This document shows, in pieces, positions 1 to 9,028 of a DNA stretch of 64,000 nt (positions within the stretch are counted from its first letter, which is position 1; each line of letters begins with the position of its first letter). Source of the stretch: Rutidosis leptorrhynchoides (taxonomy: Eukaryota > Streptophyta > Magnoliopsida > Asterales > Asteraceae); the NCBI RefSeq assembly GCF_046630445.1, contig NC_092333.1, positions 360,285,501 through 360,349,500 of the forward strand, given 5' to 3'. The position numbers and the translations under genes were made by a program. Below the pieces are notes generated by a model. The model saw only the letters and a list, made by a program, of their open reading frames with translations. It was not told the DNA's origin and made no database searches.

Positions 1-284
1 GTAATCATCACCAAGATCAAGATCAATACTTGAACTTTAAACTTCAATTTTGCAACCTCTGCTTCTAATACACGTTTCTCAGAAATCAATTTAAAAACCT
101 GCTCCTTATACCAATCGTTTGGAAGATCGGGATCAACCCACCTGAAGTAATTGCATCTGTGTGGCCATGGTTGCTTGTAGTTTGGGCAACCCTTGAAACG
201 ACGTACGGGGTTGCTTTCTGTCCCTGATGTCCACATCGCAACAGAAACTCCACACCTACACCTTTAACTTGCATGGTTGTCCAT
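1..284 (-). pseudogene. GRF-type zinc-finger protein, broken and cut by window edge
   Basis: Read on the minus strand from an ATG at 284-282, six codons are followed by an in-frame TAA (266-264). The same frame then gives a clear GRF zinc finger: CRCGV, MWTSGTESNP, RRFKGCPNY, a cysteine-containing NYFRWVDPD and LPNDWY, followed by a helical KLISEKRVLEAEVAKLK tail that leaves the window. GRF fingers bind single-stranded nucleic acid; short plant proteins of this shape (finger plus coiled coil) are common and mostly uncharacterised. The stop lies just before the first zinc-binding cysteine, so either this copy is a pseudogene or translation starts elsewhere. An overlapping frame at 307-86 is a shadow. 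Confidence 0.7.
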
Positions 285-1899
285 TTTAGTCGAGTTCCGA
301 CCTCCAATTAGGGTTCAGACGAGATGGTTAAGGTTTGGGATAAAAGCCCTAAATTAAAAGCACGTAAACAAAAAACCCTAATTTAGTCTGGAAGATAACT
401 TGTATATAAACACGTTTGAGATCTACTCATTAAATGAATATATGATATGGAAATAAAAAAATCATTAAAAAATGACGTGGAAAGCAAAAAGAAATAAAAA
501 AATAGAAATTAAAAATACGTGTCTGATTTTACCTCGATTGGCGTGTTTTTCTAATCAGACTCCTTTTTAAGCGTTAAATTAAAATCAAACACCTTTATTG
601 AAAAAAGTGTCACTTACTTATATTACTTTTCTGGGCAATTTGCCCTTCTTTATTTTCCAGCCACTTCAACATTCTATGTCAAAAATTGAAATGTTTATTA
701 ACACACTAAGCGGATATAATGGCCAAGTGGAAATACTATTCGATTGTAAAGAAGTCTACTTATGCAAAGGTATTCCAAAAACAATGTTGATTTGGTAATC
801 TATGAAAAAATTCAGACTGATTTTGTCAAGATAACTTTACAGATAATTTCCGTAGATAGATCTCAATCAAAATGAGTTCGTTATGTAATGTCAAATACTC
901 AAATTATTTAGCTAACTTTACAGCTGCCAACAACCCACTGTTCGATGAGTTCCTTTTCCTTTAAAGAAATAGCTGTCTATAAACCATTATCCTTAAATAG
1001 TGATCAATGAAGATAGTTATTGGGTGTAGTCCTCATCTTTGAAGTATAATTCAATAATACTTTACTTTTGCTAATTAAATTTTTATTTTTTTTCTTTTAC
1101 GTTGTTGTTCAATCTTATCAATATGGAAGATACTCAGGATTAGTCAGAAAATCAGTCAAAATTGCTCAAATATTGGAAAATCAGTCAAAACTTGTAAGAA
1201 ACTCGGTTTACTCAAGAAATCAGTCAAAATCGCTAAAAACTCGGTCAAAATCGGTAAAGATCTTGGTCAACATTCGGGTACTCCCCGAGTTTCCGAGTAC
1301 TCCCTAAAAAGTCCTGACCGAGTACTCCTCGAGTAAAGATTTTTGCAACCTCAAATGTTGGTATTCACAATCTTATATGTATATTTGATTTCAGTTTTTA
1401 TTTTATTTTTTTCATACTTACTGTTGTGTAGTATGCTGAGCAATCAGTCACTGTCAAAGCACATGGGAGTCTTCCTTCATTATATTTTTTTATCAAAATA
1501 TTCAGATATTTAGATTGTGTTTTGCACTTTATCTTCCATTAGTGATGGTAATATCAACGCATTGATTGATGAAACTTTGTTGGTGTATAGCATGTTTTGT
1601 CACTCACGGGCCATATTGATCAAATTAAAAGGGTGTATTATTATTACAAAAGACTTTAATTGGCTTAGTTGCAAATGAATCAAATGGGTTAAATGGGTTA
1701 GAAATGAATTAAATTTGGTTTTGAATGTTTATAATCCTGTGAATTAGGCCCTGCACCCAAGCTGCCTAACCCACTCATTTTGTAACCTCCATGTTTTTTT
1801 ACGGGGTATAATTCAACTTTATGAATATGATTTTCAGTAATATTAATATATATTAATATAATCTAGAGCTAAAAGTTACGTAGGTTGGTTAAAGAGAAA
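285..1899. other. intergenic stretch without a recognisable gene
   Basis: Only short open frames and AT-rich sequence are seen. An inverted pair GTCTGATT / AATCAGAC lies near 524-560, in the likely upstream region of the GRF gene. A degenerate tandem tract at 1137-1269 is listed separately. Confidence 0.5.
1137..1269. repeat. degenerate short tandem repeat with core TCAGTCAAAA / TCGGTCAAAA
   Basis: The decamer recurs at irregular spacing of roughly 17-30 bp about five times, with CTCGG variants, and is followed by a CGAGTACTCC-rich palindromic patch (1275-1335). It breaks up any reading frame. It is probably transposon debris. Confidence 0.5.
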
Positions 1900-2822
1900 A
1901 ATTGTTGAATTATGTTCTGAAATTTCAATTTCAGATAATGGAACTGGGAAGGAGGTGGCGAGCAGGAATTGTAGCTGTAAAACTTTTGGTAGGAACAAAT
2001 ATATTCAAAAGAGCTTTGGATTATCCAGCAAATAAGATAGCCAAAACAGTTCGCGTCAAATATAGTGTTGAGATAGAAAAGGTACGCAGTAAGCAAATTG
2101 TAAACTAACTTTGTTACTAATGTTGAGAGTAATTTATATTGTCATGTTTAGATTGTTTTATTTTATTTAAGGTATAATTTGTTGTGTTTTGTCATTGGTT
2201 AGGGTTGTACATTGGTTCTATTTGGTTATGTTAATTACAATGCATTTAAGGTATGTGTGCGGATAGACTGAGGTATGGTTACAATGCCGAAAGAAATCAA
2301 TATGAAGACCTAATAGTTGATGGTATTACACACGCAGTAAAGGTAGTGAGATGTTGCAAAGACATTTTATACTTCTAATGCTGTTGTGATTGACATGGAT
2401 GGAACATTGCCTGAAATTATGAGGCTAACAAAGCAGACACGACAGCCAAAGCCAGTGCCAATTTCAGGTAATTATTCAACTAATCGATCCTCAAACCTAT
2501 AAGTGTGAAACTATTCGTGTTACTGTATTTTTTTCAGTTATGTTAACACCTTAACATATTTTTACAATCATCAAAATGATCAGTCCTTTTGGTTTCTAAT
2601 ATTTGGTTTGATCAGTCCAAAACACCAAATTTCCAAGCTTGATTATATAATTATTGTTTATTAACTAAGTGCGACCAATAAACTTTTACTTAGTCAACTT
2701 GAGCCAGATTTTCATCTTAAGCAGTCATGAGAGTCATGTGTAACTTGGTATACATTATAAGTTATACCTAAAATTTGAAATATAACCAATATATATAACT
2801 TATATCTATTTAATTGTGTTTA

Positions 2823-2921
2823 GATGTTGTTGGGCAAGTCGTAGAACTGAAATACTTGCATGTCGATAGTGACAAAAGACAGCCTCTAAAATCTATTGTG
2901 TTTGCTCTTCAAGATCTATAG
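2823..2921 (+). pseudogene. replication protein A-like OB-fold fragment
   Basis: The frame opens with DVVGQVVELKYL, the start of a DNA-binding OB fold as in plant RPA1-like and Helitron RPA proteins (compare the D-V-x-G-x-V motif), continues for 32 codons to FALQDL and ends in TAG. A further exon-like piece at about 2290-2470 (NAERNQYEDLIVDG, then MDGTLPEIMRL in another frame) may belong to the same dead gene but I do not recognise it. Confidence 0.55.
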
Positions 2922-3541
2922 TATGTGTGAATAAAATGAATACACATATAAAAAAAGAAAATCTTTTACTTTTATCATAATCATAATATGTAGTATTTAC
3001 AAATCACAATTACTCATCTAACATCTATCAAGTATATCTTCCCTTCAATAGCAGTGGTAACAGGATTAAATATTCGCTTTTGTCAAAATTGACAACACAA
3101 GACTATACTACAACTCATATAGGCCAGTTTGCTCCAAATATTTGCTTGCTGAACAACTGCTTGATTCGTCATTGGCAAGGTACAATTTTATTAAATGTTG
3201 TTTAAAATATTTTTTATAGCCTTCATGCCAATGGTGGAGGAGAAATTGTTGATGATTTGAATGAAGAGGACAATGATGCAGTTGGTATTGTTGATTTCAA
3301 TGACCAAGTAAATGACTCTCCGTTTACATTTTTTTTTCTTTATTTAGTTATTTACTCTGAATTCCGTTTCAGAATGTAGTGGTATCAATTATATTTATGG
3401 ATTTCAATAAGTGTTTGACTTGCTATTCACGAACTTCAAATGGCATTCACTTAATCATACACATGTTTAGACAAAACCAGATTTTAAATAGAGGTATATA
3501 GTTTATACACATTCATATGCACAAATATAAAGGCAGACGGA

Positions 3542-3775
3542 CCTGTGGTGGCATGCACGGTTGTCATCAAACCTTCAGCAATACCAAACTCCTCATGAAC
3601 CACCTGTACAACATTGTGTAAAAAATCTATTGATATGGATCTATTGCTCTATTTAGTAAACCTATAAAAATTTAAGATTGCTAAATGTAAAAGAAATAAA
3701 AAATAATATGGAGTAATGGAGTACCTTGGCCAAATGAGGTAAGCTGTTAGTGCTGCAACTTGTGTTGATGGTTCC
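3542..3775 (-). pseudogene. captured fragment of a glyceraldehyde-3-phosphate dehydrogenase gene (plastid GapCp-like)
   Basis: Two antisense exons flank an intron with GT..AG borders (intron 3604-3724). Exon 3775-3725 encodes TSCSTNSLPHLAK, which corresponds to the catalytic SCTTNCLAPLAK segment; the active cysteine is kept and TT has become ST. Exon 3603-3542 encodes VVHEEFGIAEGLMTT followed by VHATT, and ends at a possible donor. The VHEEFGI wording fits the plastid glycolytic GapCp type better than cytosolic GapC, from memory of the family. Only about 38 codons remain, with nothing upstream or downstream, so this is a captured gene piece and not an enzyme. Confidence 0.75.
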
Positions 3776-4548
3776 TTTAAACATTGATGCAATATAGACC
3801 CATATATAACAGTCCATATACAATTAAATACATCTCAAGTAATCCATTTTTCAAGTAATGCAACTTAACATAATATATACATTAATTAATGAGAATATCG
3901 ATTATATAGTAGAGGACAACACAGCAACGTAAGATATTCAAATAAATTAAATCATTTTACTTACTTTTACTTCATAATCAACCGTAACACTAATTATTCC
4001 CAAATTATTAATATAGTCTTGAAGAAATTGTTGGAGGAGGTTTTTTTTTTAGTTTTGAATGTGAGAAACAATGATGCAAATGTTTTCGTTGATGATGTGA
4101 ATGATATACATGTTTGAGAAAACCAAGGAAGTCGTCTGATTTCCGTTTACAATAATTTTTATCATATTTTGTTTTTATTATAATCACATGCTTATGTTAT
4201 TCAAATAAGTTTATCTATATCGTTTTTAATTACCGTTTATCGGTTATCTCGGATGCTATTCATTTCATTGATATGCATCTGAATTTAGTTTATTTTGGAT
4301 GATATTCTTTTATTTACATTTGAATTTCATTTTCAAATAAAGGTTGTAGTGCCTTTTTTCATATGTCTATCTTTGTTTACTGATCGTTTGAACATTACCA
4401 TACATCGAGTATCTTTAGAATACTATATTTATCTCCACCATTTGCTTCTACTTCATCATTTGCATACATTTGTATCTTAGAGAAATTTTTATCAAATTTA
4501 ATTTTGGACGATCATCTTTAATTAATTACATTTGCACATTTTATGTCG

Positions 4549-4577
4549 ACCTGTAATTTTTACGGGTATTAAGCTAG
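4549..4577 (+). other. Helitron 3' terminus (hairpin then CTAG)
   Basis: ACCTGTAA (4549-4556) can pair with TTACGGGT (4560-4567) around a 3-nt loop, 8 bp with one G-T pair. Six bases later comes CTAG (4574-4577) followed by T. This is the standard Helitron 3' layout. Confidence 0.55.
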
Positions 4578-5167
4578 TAATTTTCAAAGTAGAAGAATTT
4601 CTTTAATAACTTTTATAGGCACTATATGTTTTCCTAAAAAGTCCTAAATGCACTTGTTAATACCACTTGTTACATCATTTACGTGCATTTGTTAGATTTT
4701 CACAACCAAAAGTCCAAAATCATGGAAACAATGGGGAAGTACCTTCCGTTGATTGTTTCAAACTCCAAAAAGGCAAAAACTCATCAAAGTCCACAGTTTT
4801 CATTACCTTTTATAATTGCCACGTGGCACCAACCCACAACACGCATTCAGCCTGCCATTGTTCACCATTTCCATTCACATTGTCCAAAGTTTGACATACC
4901 CCACCATAACCAACCAACTAAGCAAAGATATCAAATCCCTACATACCATTTTCCTTCAAAAAAATTCAACAATCCTACTGTCAAAGTTTCTTGTAAACAA
5001 CTGAAGCTATTTTGTCAAAAACCCTAATCTTTTTTTCAAATCAAGATTCAAACCTTTTCAATTCACACAGTCTTCTAAAACCCTCATATTTTTAACCAAA
5101 ATTCATCAAGTTTTAATTTTTATCAAACACCCATCACTAATTTATACTGAATTCAAAAACCCAGAAG
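4578..5167 (+). promoter_or_regulatory. upstream region and 5' UTR of the NSL1-like gene
   Basis: The stretch between the Helitron end and the ATG is CA/TC-rich with no conserved ORF. It includes ACGTGGC (4820-4826, a G-box-type ACGT core) and scattered TTGAC cores. No TATA box can be fixed with confidence. Confidence 0.35.
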
Positions 5168-8100
5168 ATGAATTTTACAAATAACATGTCTTTATACAAG
5201 ACGAATTATTTGGATCCTCAATCAGCGGCGGAAAAGGCGGTTTCTGTAATTGGGTATGGGTATGATCTCACGTGTGATATCCGGTTAGCCGGATGTAAAC
5301 CCGGTCCATCCGGTTCACCTCTGATTGAACTCGATGGAACCCTAACTAAAGATCTGGTGGTCCCCGGCGGTGTCGTAGTTTCAAATGTTTCTGCGTCGAT
5401 TAAGTGCGATAAAGGTGATCGCACAAGGTTCCATTCAGATGTTCTTTCTTTTAATCATGTAAGTCAAAGTCAAATCCTAAATTTACAATTTTGACTTTCT
5501 AATTCAACGTTCAAAGCTAGTAATAATGTGAGCCTTGTAATCATTAGTGATATGATATGTGTATGGTTATGAATTGTATGACTTGAATCAATTCTACAAG
5601 TTTTAAAATGTTGAATTTTATAGCTAAGGGTTGACTTTAAAAGTCAATGAGAAGATGATAGTACTCACATATGATATGTATATGCGTTTATCAGATGTCG
5701 GAACAATTTAATCAAGACTTAGCGTTATCTGGTAAGATACCTTCGGGGCTCTTCAATTCGATGTTCGGTTATAAAGGTTGTTGGCAAAAAGACGCGCCTA
5801 GTACAAAAAATCTAGCATTTGATGGTTGGTTTATTACATTATACAACATTGAGTTAGCGAAAGCACAAATTACGTTATCGGATAAGGTGAAACAAGAAGT
5901 GCCTGCTTCATGGGATCCTACTGCTCTTGCTGAGTATGACCTTTTACTTTTACTACAAAAAAATTGTATTCGAATGTTTATTAAAGATTATGTAGCTAAA
6001 ATGGCATGAAAATGTTCAAAAATCATACTAATGTAAGAAAGATCATTGTCTATGACGATAATGTGGTCACATAGTTGGTAAATTTGCGTGATATACAAAA
6101 TTTAAGACATTTTTTTTCTTAGGTTTATCGATAAATATGGTACTCATATTGTCGTGGGTGTAAAGATGGGTGGTAAGGATGTAATTTACCTAAAGCAGCT
6201 GCAAAGTTCAAATCTTGAGCCAGCAGAAGTACAGAATTTGTTAAAGCAATTAGCAGATGATGAATTGTCCGAAAATTTATCTGAAGCTTCTGTTTCGGGC
6301 TCTGATAAATCTTCGAAACAAAAGGATGAACGGTCTGTAGCTTGGGATCTCCCTCCAATGCTTGCGAATTCTTTAAGACCGTCCGTTATTTCCCGATCAA
6401 AAAATGACGTAAGTTCCTAGTTCTATAACCGACATGTCTTGTTGTCTTGATACATATTCTGTTATTCTTTTTTTCTTTTTTTTAAAAAGATTTTTCTAAC
6501 AACAGCCCTAGGGGCTGTTCGTTAATATACTTATAATACTTATACATAGCGGTTATGTTGACTTTTAATTGACGGTTATTTAAAATTTACAAGACTTTTA
6601 AGATCATTAACGACAGCTGTCGTTAAAAAAAAATAATTCTAACCTCTTGGCTTTTAACTTTTTTTTAGGATTTACTAAGCCTTCACGTTCGCCGGGGAGG
6701 CATTGATAAAGGTCAAAGTCATAAAAGTTGGCTTTCATCTGTATCACATGCGCCTAATGTCATTTCTATGTCGTTTGTTCCGATTGTTGCACTTTTAAGT
6801 GGTGTTCGTGGTAGCGGATTTTTGAGCCATGCGATCAATCTTTACCTTCGATGTGAGTATGCAAATGTAATGTTGATTCTTGAAAAAGTAGAGGGGATTT
6901 TTTAGAATATGTTTATATATCATGACTTGCTTTGTTTGTTGTAGATAAACCACCAATTGAGGAACTTGACCAATTCCTAGAGTTTCAGTTGCCGCGACAG
7001 TGGGCCCCTGCATACGGTGATCTTCCACTCGCTCCTCGACACAAGAGAAATCCTTCCCCGTCACTTCAGTTCACCTTTTTAGGTCCTCGTCTGTATGTTA
7101 ATACCGTTAAGGTAACATCTTGCCTATTTTCATGAGTAGCGACCCGTTTACATATAAACGGGTCATTTTGGGTTGTGTTTTATGATTTATCTCTAGAGGG
7201 TAAAACAGGTTAAGCTAAGCTATATGATGTTACTAAATTGGAAATGAGTAAAATGTGTTTTCAAGTGCATGATAACTCCTAAATCAATTTATACTGAAAA
7301 TGTGGATTGTTATTGTCTTATGGTATGTTTGATAAGACATTAAGCGCTGAATGATTCAAAATTTAAATGATTTAAAGGTTCTGATAGAAGCAAAGGTTTT
7401 GATTGAAACAAAGGTTATGATTCCATAATCATATTTACCACATTGATCAACGGACAGAAAATCTTTTCTGTGGGCCAGCCCCATCCGAAATGACATGTTT
7501 GCTTTCAACCTTGTAATACAATGAAACAGTTACTGAATTAGGATTATACTATATACAGTAGCTATCAGAGGTATTGAAGGTGTGTATTTACAGGTTGATT
7601 CAGAGAATAGGCCAGTAACTGGAGTTCGATTATACTTGGAAGGACGTAAGAGTGATCGACTAGCCATCCATCTACAACACCTATCTTCGGTTCCTAAGAT
7701 GCTTGAACTCAATGACGATTTCGGTTACAAACCTAACGACGAGCCAATTGGAAAAGGCTATCTCGAGCCTGTCAAATGGAGCATATTCTCTCACGTATGC
7801 ACGGTCCCAGTTGAGTACAACGAGACTCATATCGATGACTCAGCATCTATAGTCACAAAAGCATGGTTTGAAGTCAAAGGAGTTGGTATGAAAAAAGTTC
7901 TTTTCCTTCGTTTAGGTTACTCGATGGTCGGATCTGGAAAGATCCGACGGTCAGAATGGGACGGGCCATCTATGCATTCTCGTAAATCGGGAATAATGTC
8001 AACGCTAATGAGTACACCTTTTAGTGTGGGCCTTGCTACACCTGAGCAGAGGCCTGTTAAGGTGGAACTCAATTCCGCTGTTTATCCCGATGGCCCCCCT

Positions 8101-8280
8101 TTACGAGCACCAAAAATGTCGAATTTTGTTGACACGAAGGAAATGGTGCGGGGACCCGAAGACCCGCCGGGTTATTGGGTCGTCACAGGCGCAAAGTTAT
8201 GTGTCGAGAACGGTAGAATTAGAGTAAAAGTTAAGTATTCTTTGTTGACAATAATGTCAGAGGACTCGATGTTTATGTGA
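5168..8280 (+). CDS. NSL1: MACPF-domain protein, NSL1 (NECROTIC SPOTTED LESIONS 1) orthologue
   Basis: Six exons join in frame with GT..AG borders: 5168-5458, 5695-5933, 6123-6408, 6669-6852, 6945-7111 and 7594-8280, giving 617 aa. Arabidopsis NSL1 is about 612 aa from memory. An N-terminal MACPF region contains IKCDKGDRTRFHSD, EQFNQDLALSGKIPSG, a CWQKDA segment, and the MACPF signature region YGTHIVVGVKMGGKD just after the exon 2/3 junction. The second half has YLRYKPPIEELDQFLEF, LEGRKSDRLAIHLQHL, ASIVTKAWFEVKG and a C-terminal GYWVVTGAKLCVE block, which fit NSL1 better than CAD1 or the other two plant paralogues. In Arabidopsis, NSL1 and CAD1 restrain salicylate-dependent cell death; the biochemical role is unknown. 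No signal peptide is evident. There are no breaks, so it is likely functional. It converges on the PPR gene. Confidence 0.93.
5462..5647. promoter_or_regulatory. cluster of W-box cores in NSL1 intron 1
   Basis: Five TTGACT/AGTCAA cores occur inside the 236-bp first intron: 5462-5467, 5468-5473, 5491-5496, 5631-5636 and 5642-5647. The last two form the inverted repeat TTGACTTTAAAAGTCAA. TTGAC(C/T) is the known WRKY binding core. Function here is inferred only. Confidence 0.35.
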
Positions 8281-9028
8281 AAAAAAAGTGTAAAGCAGTT
8301 TGGATTTAGGTCATTGGAGTATTATTAATCATATTTTGTACATGGTACATTGCCATTTTTGTACATTTTTATATCAGTTATTGATTATAGAGATTCAAAT
8401 TATATTATAGAGATTCAAATTGTACATTTTATATCAGTTATTGTACATATCTTTTTTGTTTAACTTGTATGTTTGTTTCCCTTTTTTTGGTGTTGACTAG
8501 GCTAGTCTCTGTTTCTTGTTGTATTGCTTTGTACGTTATTGGCCTTCGGATGCATTTATTTATATTATTGTATTTTTCCTAAAAAAAAAAAAGAAATTTA
8601 TCTTTATTCACCGGTAGCCATTTGTGCCCCCACGTTTGACACCGAGTGTTTGACCAAAAAGAAACAGAGTGAGTCGATTACACGATTGTTGAAATACTTG
8701 GCAAAAAGAAGATTTTGTCGCGAAATTTACCTGTTGCCCGACTTATCTTACTCGCCCATTTTGCAACCTTCAACTCCTTGCAGTTTCTGATGTCATTTAG
8801 ATGTCATTTATCATTATGCACAATTAACTGCAAGTGAAACATCACACGATAAAAAAGAAAGGGAACTTGTGACGCTTTAATTAATCAACAACTCACTGAG
8901 GTCTACATTCTCAAGCAAACTTGCTGAAATCTACATCAGTTGTACTCTATTTGATCTGCGGATCTAACTATTTTAAATTTCTGTTTTTCGCCGAAAATAA
9001 TAATAATAATTTCATCATGAGTTTTTGT
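8281..9028. other. shared 3' intergenic region between convergent NSL1 and PPR genes
   Basis: It holds the 3' UTRs of both genes. A short direct duplication (ATTATAGAGATTCAAAT) lies at about 8383-8420. I see no other gene. Confidence 0.6.

Larger units (their letters stand above)
1900..4577 (+). mobile_element. Helitron-like element, 5' end not resolved
   Basis: Three signs agree. There is an RPA-type OB-fold remnant at 2823-2921; plant Helitrons often carry RPA-like genes. There is an antisense captured piece of a GAPDH gene with introns (3542-3775). A 3' terminus of hairpin plus CTAG followed by T lies at 4549-4577. Helitrons insert between A and T without a target duplication, so the other end must be found by its TC start, which I could not place with confidence. 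The left coordinate is only where coding scraps begin. No Rep/helicase ORF is seen, so it would be non-autonomous. Confidence 0.5.

Noticed and set aside
5168-8280. Pore-forming toxin gene
   Set aside because: MACPF fold, but the sequence matches the plant NSL1/CAD1 regulators, which are not toxins.
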